Position numbers and translations under genes: made by a program | Notes under the pieces: model-generated | The model's database searches: none | Seen by the model: only the letters and a program-made list of their open reading frames with translations | Told to the model about the DNA's origin: nothing | From: Leptodactylus fallax | Lineage: Eukaryota > Chordata > Amphibia > Anura > Leptodactylidae | Direction: 5' to 3' | DNA length: 64,000 bases | Assembly: GCA_947044405.1 (NCBI GenBank) | Contig: CAMRHE010000462.1 | Coordinates: 276,001-340,000, forward strand | Part shown: piece after piece, positions 47,900 to 60,368 of the stretch | How positions within the stretch are numbered: the first letter of the stretch is position 1 | Layout: each line of letters begins with the position of its first letter

Positions 47900-48645
47900 T
47901 AGGGAGGGATGACGGCCGCCACTTCAAGCTCTCTTTTGCCAAATAAGGATCCCTCTGCTGTTAGTGAATCGAGTCTGCAGTGCTTGATAAATGTGGATGA
48001 AGAGGATCAGGTTGCAGCCCTGCAAATTTGTTCTAGTGGAATATGTCCCACTCTTTCCCATGATGTGGACGTGGACCGAGTAGAATGAGCTCTGACTTTG
48101 AGAGGAGATTGTAGACCACTCAGTTGGTAGCACATTTCAACTGTAGCCCTGATACATGTTGCCAGTGTGGCTTTACTTGCCTTTTGCCCCTTATTCGGGC
48201 CATAATGTTGCAGGAACAAATTTTCCGCTTTTCCTGAAGCTGTTGGTTCTCTGCAAACAGATAAGGAGTGCTCTTTCTAACATGTAAAGTGTGCCACTTT
48301 AGTTACTCCTTGCCCTGAGGTTGAGGGAAAAGCACTGGCAAGACAATTCCAGGCTGCTATTGCTGAAAGAGAGTAACTTGGGAAGGAACCTTGACAAGGT
48401 TCTCACAAGAAGACAGTCTTCAAGGACTCACTGATAGGGCTCTTTGCAAGAGAGCGCCTGTAATTAACTTAAGTGCCTGACAGATGTTATGGCAACCAAG
48501 AAGAAAACTTTGAAGGTTAGCAATCTTATTGAAGCTTCTAGAAGAGGCTTAAATGGAGATTCCATCAGCGCATTAATGACCACTGCAGGTCCCATAAAGG
48601 AGCTGGTTTTTGTGACAAAGGACTTAGATTTTCCAATGCTTTGAA
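47900..48645 (-). pseudogene. DIRS tyrosine recombinase, catalytic Tyr lost
   Basis: From high to low coordinate: PAVVINALMESPFKPLLEAS, LTFKVFFLVAITSVRHLS, ALSCKEP, KGQKASKATLATCIRATVEM, AHSTRSTSTSWERVGHIPLE and CRAAT, then STFIKHCRLDSLTAEGSLFG. The HxxR motif (HSTR) is encoded at 48077-48088. Two lesions lie in this last frame: an in-frame TGA where Trp is expected (48007-48009), and Cys (47977-47979) where the recombinase nucleophile Tyr stands in the other copy (EHYHLD at 9.7 kb). Additional stops and frame changes occur upstream. Confidence 0.85.
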
Positions 48646-48667
48646 AAAGGTTCTTATGAGATTGTGA

Positions 48668-49027
48668 CCATAGAGTATATACTATAGAGTATATGCAAGT
48701 CTATACACAAGAGTATGTGTGAGTATATACACAGGAGAGTACATATGAGTAAATACACAAGAGTATATACAATATAGAGTACATACCATAGAGTATGTGA
48801 GTGAGTATATACAATAGAGCATATATGAGTATATACCGTAGAGTATGAGTATATACACAATAGAGTATACACACAATAAGTACATGTGAGTATATACAAT
48901 AGAGTATATGTGAGTATATACACAGTAGAGTACATGTGAGTATATAGAGTATTTGTGAGTATATACACAATAGAATATATGTGAGTATATACCATAGAGT
49001 ACATGAGTATATACAATAGAAGATATA
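48668..49027. repeat. Tandem repeat of GAGTATATACA-type units
   Basis: Irregular units of roughly 20-35 bp built from GAGTATATACACAATAGA and GTATATGTGAGTATATAC. It separates the recombinase and gag remnants, where RT/RNase H would be. Open minus-strand frames rich in Tyr, Ile, Leu and Thr are artefacts of it. Confidence 0.9.
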
Positions 49028-49034
49028 TTCTAGG

Positions 49035-49400
49035 CCTCTGAATGCAGATTTTATTGTATCGGAATGAGCATCGCTGAGAAGTTTTGAAGCATCCTCCCTC
49101 TGTGTCAGAGAACTGAGAGTTTCTGACCTAGGAAATCCTCCTTCCAAGTCTCTGGAGAGATGAATGAGCCATATACGTAGTGACCTGGCTACTGGAATAG
49201 CTGACAGAGCTGCTTTGCAGGCTCCTACGGATGAGACAAACTTTTTTTTTTTTTTTTTTTTCTAGAATGAATCTGCCTTTTGGTCCATGGGATCTTTTAA
49301 CATCACAGTATCTCCAGATAGAAGGATTGCTTTTAAATGACATAAAGATCTACCTTTAGGTACAGATTCCTACTCATGAGAGAACAAGTTATCCAGCCTA
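49035..49400 (-). pseudogene. DIRS gag-like ORF1, central part
   Basis: Minus-strand segments read LKDPMDQKADSF, GACKAALSAIPVARSLRIWL, SRDLEGGFPRSETLSSLTQR and DASKLLSDAHSDTIKSAFRG. These fit the conserved central block of DIRS ORF1 proteins (DP.D.K......ARS...WL....D...F...DA..D....A). A 20-base T-run at about 49243-49262 sits inside and breaks the frame. Confidence 0.65.
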
Positions 49401-49402
49401 TA

Positions 49403-49958
49403 GATGGTGTAAATCTAGCTCCCAGATCCGCTTTTTTTTTTTTTTTTTTTTTTCCTGTTTATCCCAATCACGTTTTAGCCTTTCCTGCAGGACTGGATGA
49501 CTTGGACAAACCTGCCTTTAGTTATAGGAAAACACTGGAGTTTCTCTCATGTTGCAACCAGAGTTGTTTTAACCCATTAGTGGGCCCAGTGCAAGATTTT
49601 TAGGAGTGGGCCCTCTAAGCTGCTGCAGCACCTAATTTAACATAAAATCAGTTTCTGCAGCACCTCATAATAGAAATGTCAGCTGGGGCAGACCTATTAT
49701 TAGTCTGACGCCTATCTGGTTACACCAAGATTTACTGTGCACAGTATTTAACACATATTTATGTAACAAAAAAGTACGAATATGGTGCAAATTTTCTTGC
49801 GCAAAGTAGACCAAGTTTAAAGTGGTGTAAGGAGGTGTTCACACGTAGGAATTTGGAATTTGACGCTCCCAAATCAGCAACAGATTTCAACCTGTTTCTA
49901 CCTCCTATTGTTTTCAATGGGAGTTAAAGATTGCAGCAGGACGCTGAAAAAAGAAACT
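49403..49958. other. Junction zone between DIRS gag and the Penelope-like element
   Basis: Contains a poly-T run (49433-49453) and repeat-like sequence ('acccattagtgggcccagtg', 'aaggaggtgttcacacgtagg'). No coding motif was recognised. Confidence 0.4.
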
Positions 49959-50135
49959 CTGCCATAATTGCAGGGATAAGATATATACAATATAGAATAT
50001 ACACCTGTAACAGTGTCACCGTAATAGGTGTGGTAAAAATTCACCGTCTGTGAATAAGTTTATCAGGGTGGTATTTTTACCACACCTATTACGGTGACAC
50101 CGTTACAGGTGTATATTCTATATTGTGTATATATA
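49959..50135. repeat. Large inverted repeat at the 5' end of the PLE
   Basis: The left arm 49959-50040 (through ACACCTGTAACAGTGTCACC and AATAGGTGTGGTAAAAAT) is inverted at 50073-50135 around a 32-nt loop and, beyond the Tc1, continued at 51773-51801 (CTTATCCCTGCAATTATGGC). Removing the Tc1 gives arms of about 82 bp. Inverted terminal copies are characteristic of Penelope-like elements. Confidence 0.9.
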
Positions 50136-51770
<1,635 letters not shown>

Positions 51771-51794
51771 TATGTATATCTTATCCCTGCAATT

Positions 51795-53267
51795 ATGGCA
51801 GGGATTCTATCAGAAGGTGTTCAATTAAACCAGTGGTTGGAGGAAGCCAGGGTGGTTTTTTCTGAGAGAGAATTTTCCTATAGTGAACAATTATGTAATA
51901 TCAAGGAGATGTTTAAAGGACTGACTAAAATTTACAGAGACTGTTCGTTGGTGGGAGGTTCAAGTTTAAGTAATTATATAGAACATAACCTCATTCCTCG
52001 GGGATTGAGGAATCCCATCCAGCCATCTAAAAGACTCAGAACACCTCAATTGTTATCAGCCTGGGTAAAGGAGGTTACTGAGTCCTCCCTTCGCCTGATA
52101 TCTCTCCTGCTAGAGGAAGAAAAAAAGAACTTAGAGAAATTGGAGATTTCTCTAAATGAAATGATTCTGAAAGCTAAATCTTTTATGAGTGGTGCTGACT
52201 ATCCAAAAAAAAAAAGGGAATTGCAAGTGAATATTAAAAAATTCACAGGATTTATTAAACAAAGGAAACTTCATCAATTCCAGAGAGCTCTACAGGAGTT
52301 TCGTGAAAATCAAGCATATATAGATGTATCAAAAAATACAGGGATTAGTGATTTATCATCCTCAGATTGAGTTTTCAGATTCGGATAGAGGGACTAGACC
52401 CAAGGGTTTGAGCCGTAACAGAGGCAGGAGTACTGCTATCTTTAATAGAGGCAGAAAAGAAAAATTGAATGGTGTAGATTTATCTGCACAGGCTGAGAAT
52501 GGTGGAAATGTTTTTTTATCCCAAACCCCACAGATTACACACTATCTACTACACGGACGTCAGGAACCATCCACAAATCTAGTGAGGCAGTAACAGTAGA
52601 TACTTTACAGGTTATTAATTTATCACGACGAACTCTCACTGACAATGAACTAAGTGTATTATGCAAAGGGCTCTCTTTGTGCCTTCTACTAGATATAATC
52701 ATTTTGGCTGGGTAAAAGATGTGGCACTATTTGTGCGCAAATTTAGATGGTCTAAATTCATGAAAAATATAGAGCTGAGAAGGTCCAGGGAGCTGGGAAT
52801 TGAGATACAAGATCTACAGGGTCTTCGTATTTTAGAATCCTTATTTTTAGAGGGGCAGGGGTTAGTAGAATCTGTTCCCCAGACTGACTTAAGACTAAGA
52901 AATCGAACAAATCCACCACCATGCGATACTCAGTGTATTGATATATTTGAAAAATTAGTGGTGGATAGGTTGTCAAATCTGGAAGGAGGATTCAAAGGTA
53001 AAAGTAATTTGACTACCTCCCAACTTAATGCCTTGAGTAATCTTGAAAAGGATCACACTATAGTTATCAAGTCGGCAGATAAAGGAGGTAATTTAGTGGT
53101 GATGGATCGGGAACACTATATTTCTATCTGTGATAACATTCTAAATGACAACACGAATTATGAAAATCTACCCTCAGATCCTACGTCTACATATTGTAAC
53201 CAACTCAAATGTATTCTGGACCGAGCCAAATCAGAGGGACTTATCTCCCATAAAGAATGGGAATATA
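51795..53267 (+). pseudogene. PLE ORF, N-terminal region and start of RT
   Basis: ATG 51795 lies within the inverted-repeat arm and begins MAGILSEGVQLNQWLEEARV. The frame stays open to 52370 (191 residues, coiled-coil-like, rich in Glu and Lys near EEEKKNLEKLEISLNEMIL). A frame change leads into SRNRGRSTAIFNRGRKEKLN, then VINLSRRTLTDNELSVLCKG and a further change into ALFVPSTRYNHFGWVKDVAL, ADKGGNLVVMDREHYISICD, up to the DD38E insertion. LSVLCKGLSFVPST and KSADKGG are typical PLE motifs ahead of the RT core. Confidence 0.8.
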
Positions 53268-54889
53268 CAGTACAGACCAAAAGTTTGGACACACCTTCTC
53301 ATTCCAAGAGTTTTCTGTATTTTCATGACTATAAAAATTGTAGATTCACACTGAAGGCATCAAAACTATGAATTAACACATGTGGAATTATATACTTAAC
53401 AAAAAAGGGTGAAACAACTGAAAATATGTCTTATATTCTAGGTTCTTCAAAGTAGCCACCTTTTGCTTTGATTACTGCTTTGCACGCTTTTGGCATTCTC
53501 TTGATGAGCTTCAAGAGGTAGTCACCTGAAATGGTGTTCCAACAGTCTTGAAGGAGTTCCCAGAGATGCTTAGCACTTGTTGGCCCTTTTGCCTTCACTC
53601 TCCGGGCCAGCTCACCTCAAACCATCTTGATTGGGTTCAGGTCTGGTGACTGTGGAGGCCAGGTCATCGGGCGTAGCACCCCATCACTCTCCTTCTTGGT
53701 CAAATAGCCCTTACACAGTCTGGAGGTGTGTTTGGGGTCATTGTCCTGTTGAAAAATTAAATGATGGTCCAACTAAACACAAACCGGATGGAATAGCATG
53801 CCGCTGTGGTAACCATGCTGTTTCAGTATTCCTTCAATTTTGAATAAATCCCCAACAGTGTCACCAGCAAAGCACCCCCACACCATCACACCTCCTCCTC
53901 CATGCTTCACGGTGGGAACCAGGCATGTAGAGTCCATTCGTTCACCTTTTCTACGTCGCACAAAGACACGGTGGTTGGAACCAAAGATCTCAAATTTGGA
54001 CTCATCAGACCAAAGCACAGATTTCCACAGGTCTAATGTCCATTCCTTGTGTTCTTTAGCCCAAACAAGTCTCTTCTGCTTGTTGCCTGTCCTTAACAGT
54101 GGTTTCCTAGCAGCTATTTTACCATGAAGGCCTGCTGCACACAGTCTCCTCTTAACAGTTGTTATAGAGATGTGTCTGCTGCTAGAACTCTGTGTGGAAT
54201 TGACCTGGTCTCTAATCTGAGCTGCTGTTAACCTGCGATTTCTGAGGCTGGTGACTCGGATGAACTTATCCTCCGCAGCAGAGGTGACTCTTGGTCTTCC
54301 TTTCCTGGGGCGGTCCTCATGTGAGCCAGTTTCTTTGTAGCGCTTGATGGTTTTGGCCACTGCACTTGGGAACACTTTCAAAGTTTTCCCAATTTTTCGG
54401 ACTGACTGACCTTCATTTCTTAAAGTAATGATGGCCACTCGTTTTTCTTTACTTAGCTGCTTTTTTTCTTGCCATAATACAAATTCTAACACTCCATTCA
54501 GTAGGACTATCAACTGTGTATCCACCTGACTTCTGAACAACACAACTGATGGTCCCAACCCCATTTATAAGGCAAGAAATCCCACTTATTAAACCTGACA
54601 GGGCACACCTGTGAAGTGAAAACCATTTCAGGTGACTACCTCTTGAAGCTCATCAAGAGAATGCCAAGAGTGTGCAAAGCAGTAATCAAAGCAAAAGGTG
54701 GCTACTTTGAAGAACCTAGAATATAAGACATATTTTCAGTTGTTTCACACTTTTTTGTTAAGTATATAATTCCACATGTGTTCATTCATAGTTTTGATGC
54801 CTTCAGTGTGAATCTACAATTTTTATAGTCATGAAAATACAGAAAACTCTTGTTATGAGAAGGTGTGTCCAAACTTTTGGTCTGTACTG
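53268..54889 (-). mobile_element. Tc1-like DD38E ('Intruder'-type) element, copy 2
   Basis: Same family as 30690-32283, with identical ends and TA at 53266-53267 and 54890-54891. 1622 bp. The long terminal repeats again carry an inverted duplicate of the transposase 3' codons, and here the left arm keeps the block (TTGTAGATTCACACTGAAGG) that copy 1 lost. It is inserted in the PLE reverse transcriptase gene. Confidence 0.94.
53431..54475 (-). pseudogene. DD38E transposase, copy 2, frameshifted
   Basis: Long frame RVAIITLRNEGQSVRKIGKT through WSDESKFEIFG, VKHGGGGVMVWGCFAGD to LKQHGYHS. There a 10-nt deletion (about 53803; the copy at 31.2 kb has GCTGCAAGATGCTGTGG where this has GCTGTGG) shifts the frame ahead of the second catalytic Asp. 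The ATG at 54473-54475 is out of frame through one extra A in the N-terminal A-run. Another frame change precedes the C-terminal part. Confidence 0.92.
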
Positions 54890-56521
54890 TATGTGTCCAA
54901 GGTTTCCACTGGTCCCCACCTTTTGTTTACCCAAGATACATAAGGGATATAGTCCTCTTAAGGGCCGCTCCATTGTCTCGGGCATTGACTGGTTAACACA
55001 GGGAGTCAGCACATATATTGATAAGGTATTACGCTCGTTTGTGCTGGCCCTCCCGTCATATGTCCGGGACACTATGGATGTCCTCCGGCATTTGGAGGAC
55101 ATCCATCTTCCACCAGGGGCGGTCCTTGCGAGCTTCGACGTGGAGGTGCTCTACAACTCCATTCCCCATGATTTGGGGTGTGGGGCTGTGGAGTACTTCC
55201 TGGGGACCTGTGGCACCCAATATACAGCCCATACTGGACTGATTTTTGGAACTACTTAGGTTTGTTTTGACACATTCCTTCTTGTTCAACGGACGTTTCT
55301 ACTACCAGCGGCGGGCTACCGCAATGGGGAGTCCTGCCGCACCCACGTATGCAAATAGCTATTTAGGGTGGTAGGAGATACGTCATGTTTTTAATGAACA
55401 GTGGACATCATGCATCATAGACTGGATTAGATACATAGACGATATATTAATCATATGGTCAGGTTCCTCTGATGCTTTCATGACTTTATCTTTTTTCTTT
55501 TTTGAACAATAGTTTGAACCTTCATTTCACATCCTTTATCCATGAGACAAATTCCTTTTTTTAGACATCATGATCTCCATTACAGGAGACAATACACTGT
55601 TTACACCTCTGTATAGAAAAACCACAGCAACTAACTCTTTTGAGATTGGAAAGCCACCATCTGAAACCTTTAAAAAGGGGCATACCTAAGGGACAATTCC
55701 TCCGTGTTCGGAGGAATTGTTCATCTTTACAAGAATTTGATCAACAGAGCCTATTCCTACTGAATAGATTTTTGGAGAGGGGCTACCCTAGACATCTACA
55801 GGTATTAGAAACGTCACATAAATTGGCCAGAGATATACCGAGAGAATCTCTTCTGGTACCCAGACATCGGGTGTCTACATCTAATACTATACAGATGATT
55901 GGCACATATGATAAGTCAGAAGAGGTTTGAAAATATTACGAATGTATTGGGATATCTTAAGGCAAGATCCGGATGCCTCTGAGGTGATTACTCCTAAACC
56001 ATCAATCACGTTTCAGAGAGGCAGGAATTTGGCAGACAGGATTACAAGTAGCCATTTGAATCCAACCCAGGCCTCTTTAACGTGGTTGGGTACCAGGCCA
56101 CCTCCTGGTACTTATCAATGTGGATCATGTCGGGCCTGTTGTAACAGCACATGCCACAGGTCATCAGTATGTCATTAGGGAGTTTATCAACTGCCTTACT
56201 GAAGGAGTAGTATATGTGACGTCGTGGTGTTGCCCACTAAACAGTGGGTAAGACTAAAAGACAATTTCGTAGACGCATTCTGGATCACATTGGCGATATT
56301 ACTCGTCAAGCAGAGACCCCAGTCGCTAACCGTGTTTGGGAATATCATCAGGGTGACGTGTTTTCTATTAAATTTCTAGGCATGGAAAGGGTGCATAAAT
56401 TCCCCCGCGGTGGGGATTGGGATCGTGTCATTCTGTGTAAAGAAGCTCAGTGGATTTTTAGGTTTAAGTCTGTCAAACCTTTAGGGCTCAATGATGACAT
56501 TTATTTTATATCTTTTATTTA
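54890..56521 (+). pseudogene. PLE reverse transcriptase core and GIY-YIG endonuclease remnant
   Basis: After the DD38E insertion: KGRSIVSGIDWLTQGVSTYI, LASFDVEVLYNSIPHDLG (RT motif A Asp), then IRYIDDILIIWSGSSDAF with the catalytic YIDD at 55432-55443. The thumb/linker follows: GIPKGQFLRVRRNCSSLQEF, RGYPRHLQVL, ITFQRGRNLADRI, GTYQCGSCRACC. The endonuclease part has VVYVTSWCCPL, then VGKTKRQFRRRILDHIGDIT and IKFLGMERVHKFPRGGDWDR to EAQWIFRFKSVKPLGLNDD. Segments lie in several frames with stops between them, so the gene is dead. Confidence 0.85.
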
Positions 56522-56760
56522 AGGTTTGGCCATTGATGAGGATTATTTCCCCATTCACTATAGATAAAAGTATATATACAGGCTATTTGTTTCATATGGA
56601 ACGATCAATTCTATGTGACTTATACAGGGTTTCAGGGGTTAGGGATTATGATTTTAAACAGGGCCCATGTAGAACTTAAAAAAGATTTATATTGAGAATA
56701 TGGCTGCATAGGGGTTTTTTTATTTTATTTTTATACCATTAAAACTGGAATGTACAAAAT

Positions 56761-56823
56761 ATTTATTTATTATGCTTACTTATATAGCGCCATCATATTC
56801 CACAGCGCTTTACAGACATTGAT
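56761..56823 (-). repeat. SINE tail, inverted, in the PLE 3' region
   Basis: The inverse reads AATGTCTGTAAAGCGCTGTG, GAATATGATGGCGCTATATA, AGTAAGCATAATAAATAAAT, nearly identical to the tail of the SINE at 27.7 kb but without its head. Confidence 0.88.
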
Positions 56824-57479
56824 ATGAGATTTCTCATGCACGTCCATTGTGTTTGTTTTGTTTTCATACAGGCCTATAATATATTGGTATCATCTATTTG
56901 ATGGATTAATGGCGGTATGATAAAATTGGTGATAGCCTGTTTTGGTTGAATATTATTTATTTATTTATTTTCTTGCCCCCTTAATTTATTTTAGTTTTGG
57001 GCAACATGTCAGCGATTGTATTATACACAATATAGTAGCTCATTTAAAGTATAGTAAATATCCATCTGCAATGTGGATTATCATAGAAAGATATATATTC
57101 TTATATCTCCCTGCTATCAATTTGGTCTCCCTTTATGATCTCTCTGCATGTATTATACTTCTCCTTCATGATCGTGTACTCCGGCTTCCTTGGACAGCTG
57201 ATTCTTCTTGTTTACGATGTATTTCTCCGCCTCTCCCCTGACATTCTCCCTGTGATTGGCTGAGTTAAGGGTGTTCCATCTATAGGAGCTCCGATTGGTA
57301 GGGGCATGTCGGGGGGGGCGTGGTTTTTCGCTTGCGCATGTCTATATTAAATGAGAGAGCGAGCTTTGGCATCAGCCGTGCTTGAGTACCGGGGCTCACC
57401 ATAAGAGCTCCGGGAAAAGTGGTTTTAACCGCGATCTTATTTATCTATTTATTTTGTTTTATATCTGTTTTTTGAGCCC

Positions 57480-57545
57480 TGAATTTACTGCTCCTGATGA
57501 ACCTCAGTATAGGGAGGGAAAAAGCGTTGAGACATTAGACTCTAT
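57480..57545 (+). ncRNA. Candidate hammerhead-ribozyme-like motif
   Basis: CTGATGA (57494-57500) is followed by CCTC (57502-57505), an 8-nt loop, GAGG (57514-57517) and GAAA (57518-57521), the hammerhead core order with a 4-bp stem II. Penelope-like elements are known to carry hammerhead motifs in their terminal repeats, and this lies in the PLE 3' region. Stems I and III and the cleavage triplet are not convincingly paired by eye, so it may be decayed or a chance match. Confidence 0.35.
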
Positions 57546-57990
57546 CTTCACTAGCGGAGAGTACTTCACCAGTATCGATACCAGTGTTCATTATTAGGGA
57601 GGGGGGATCCTTTGACTCGTGGACATGGCCGATTTATTAGTCCACGGGTATTACAGTTGGTTCATCTGCTCCTCTGCAGGATATCAGCTGGAAAGTATCA
57701 GAAGTGCACACCCTCTGCGTTATGTTTCACTAGGGACTATAGATATACTTCTAACATCATATTAATCCTGTCGTGGTGGGGAGTCTAATAAGCTCTTAAT
57801 CAAACAGTCTGTCTAGATATTTTCACATTATCAAACAGCTGATGTATAATTGAGCTTAGTTTCACCACTGGGTGCTTTATCTGCATTATATGGATCTGGA
57901 CATATGTAGGGATCTATACATCTTTTATTTGTTTGATATGTGTCGATGCTATGTCTAGATATTTTTAACCGCTATTTAATAAAAGTTATA

Positions 57991-59190
57991 TTTTAGTTAA
58001 TTTTTGGGATCAATTCTGTGATAAGACGCTGAAAAAAAAAAGAAAAATAACTGTCCTGTTTGAGATTACCCGCTGATTAGGCCTAACTAGAGGTGGAAAG
58101 CTGCAACGGAATTCCATTGGTCTGCAGAGACATTCCACCGCAGGAAGGTGACGGCTGGAAAATGAAGAGGAGCCATGTGAACGGCCCCCCAACATGGCGC
58201 ATCAGAAAAATTAGCCAGATGTGCGCCTCAATTCCTGATCTGCGCCTTGCCCGCCACATTCTACAAATTTGGGCAGCGAGGGATTGGGGAGGGCCCCGGC
58301 ACAGATGATACACCAGTCTTAATAAATTTATTAAGGAATTATTATGGGAAAGCTGTTTTTGGCCCTATTTGTCATTACAGCTTAATTGCACGTTTTGCCA
58401 CCCAGGCTTCCCAAACTCAAATTTGAACATATCCGTATGACTGCGGCATGATGTCATTTCAGCTAGTTGTATAATGCAACCCAGCTTTCATCCCAGAGTC
58501 AAGCTGCACCACATATATAGTGGTCATGGGGATGTATTATTATATTCCTAGCCATTCAGGTTCTAGGAAACATTCAATGGTTTGTGCCACAAAAAATGTC
58601 CATTCCCTGAAGATAAGGATAGGACATGTGTCGTGTGTAACAATCTGCTTTATGTGAGACACAGCTGCATAGATCAGGTATTCTATGAGCAGGAGCCTGG
58701 TATACCTCACATAAATCATTAGTGGCTACTTCCTTTCTTCTCAACATAAGGCTCCTCCACATAAGGGGGTGCCTGAGAAAGGTTACTAAAGGGTTAAGAG
58801 ATCACCACTACTTGACTCTTCATGCTAGAGATAAGATCCATCTTCACTGGGCAGCATCTCAGTCCTTCTCCTAAAAGCAGGAGGAGCAGCTCTCACTGGG
58901 ATCTAGAGGGGGCGCTCTGCAGCACTGCATGTTCTACAGTCCTGGCTGCTCCAGGACTAATACTGACCGGGAGATCAGGTGAGGGTATGAATAGAAAAGG
59001 TCAAGGATATGTTTTTGCAGACTCTCAGCCTTCCTCATGTGATGTGTCAGAAGGGGCCGTTGCAGCTGCACCTTTTTCTCTATGATAAAGCGGCCCTGGT
59101 TCCACCTCCTATAGCAGAGTTTTCTGTGTTTTTAACTGCTTTAAGCAAATCATGAATTTTGTCCTTGTTGAAACTTAAAACACTTCTGGG
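57991..59190. other. Unclassified sequence between the PLE and DIRS gag
   Basis: Contains a mixed block at 58080-58320 resembling a MITE end ('ccagtcttaataaatttattaag') and otherwise nothing recognisable. Confidence 0.4.
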
Positions 59191-59517
59191 TCATCCGAAT
59201 CTGAGATTTAACTCCTCATGTGAGTCAGAGCTGGAGGAGTTTAGTGCAGGTCCCTGAGGTGAGGGAGACCTTCTGGCCCTTTTAGAGGAGTGAGCAGACT
59301 TTTCCTCCTGCAACACTTCAGTAAGCTGCTGCTTAAACCATTCCATACATGCTTTAGGATCCTCTCCTGGAGAGGAGGCCACAGGTGAGGAACAATTCAC
59401 ACAGGTATCTGCTAACAGGTCCTCAGGCAGGGTTGCTGTATCTACTGCGACCCCTGTGTCTGGAGTTATGGTTCCTCTTTCTGCTATCCCGCAGACATCT
59501 AAACAGAACACAAACAC
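59191..59517 (-). pseudogene. DIRS gag-like ORF1, N-terminal part
   Basis: Minus-strand frame with GEDPKACMEWFKQQLTEVLQ and a Ser/Arg-rich stretch (SSKRARRSPSPQGPALNSSS). DIRS ORF1 proteins typically begin with such a helix and a Ser-rich low-complexity region. The position at the 5' end of the minus-strand DIRS, next to its inverted repeat, supports the call. The rest of gag lies 9.7 kb away at 49.0-49.4 kb. Confidence 0.55.
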
Positions 59518-59532
59518 ATATCAGTGCTTAGC

Positions 59533-59837
59533 ATGTGAAGAGTTAAAGTGCATAGAGGAATCTGTGCAGAGCTAAACACACCAGGGCAAACAAAATGGAG
59601 CTGCTCAGAACATTCAGCCTTACTTACCTCAGTAAGCAGTGGACTGAGCAGGAGGCGAGTGCACCATGCTGCTGGTTACTGGCATGTAAGGAGTTAGTGT
59701 ATATTAGAATCAGAGCAGAGCTAAACACAGCAGGTCAAACAAAATGGAACTGCACAGAACATTCAGCCTTACTTACTTACCTCAGCAAGCAGAGGGCTGA
59801 GCAGGAGGCGAACGCGCCATGCTGCCGGTTACTGGCT
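59533..59837. repeat. Tandem duplication of about 150-156 bp in the DIRS 5' region
   Basis: Two consecutive units share GCAGAGCTAAACACA, ACATTCAGCCTTACTTAC and CTGAGCAGGAGGCGA, ending GGTTACTGG (59681 and 59837). They differ by scattered substitutions and a 4-bp CTTA expansion. Confidence 0.9.
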
Positions 59838-60204
59838 CCATTTCCGTTATTTCTGGTGGTTTGCCCACATTGTTGATGGATGCCAGTCCTGGAGCAACAT
59901 ATGTCATTTCTGAGCGCGTGCCATTTCCTGTGCGCTATGTGTAGTGAATTGCTGGGCTAGGTGCGCATACTTTAGGGAGTACCCGAAGTGCCTTCATGTG
60001 CTACCAACATGTTTAGTGGGGAACTCCTGAACAGGTAATTACACCAACATGTATGAACCAAGGACAGTCCAAATAGAAACAATAGGCATCATCTTGGAAC
60101 ACCTTCGGAACTGAGGGACAGGGACCCACCCCTGTTTGCAGCCCGGAAGCCCAGCAACTGCCGAAAAATTCTTAACACATCTTGTCTCCTCAAGCACCTA
60201 GAGA

Positions 60205-60368
60205 GAAATAAAAAATACAAGGTGTCCTGCCTACTTCCTTAGCTTTATAGGATAGGTCCTTGTTAATTGATTGATTGTTTGCTATGGCTAGCTAACCTGT
60301 CTCTCTGGTTGTACCTAGGGAGCTAAAAACCTTGTGTAATTGTGCTGCTGTAGGACGTACAGGAAATA
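60205..60368. repeat. DIRS 5' inverted terminal repeat
   Basis: AATACAAGGTGTCCTGCCTA through GGATAGGTCCTTGTTAATTG to AATTGTGCTGCTGTAGGACG, near-perfect inverse of 47600-47755. Its tip is also copied in the internal complementary region at 47844-47878. Confidence 0.9.

Noticed and set aside
48654..49147. Tyr/Ile/Leu-rich minus-strand frames resembling a membrane protein
   Set aside because: Derived from the GAGTATATACA tandem array inside a dead DIRS element; no start context, no conserved motif.
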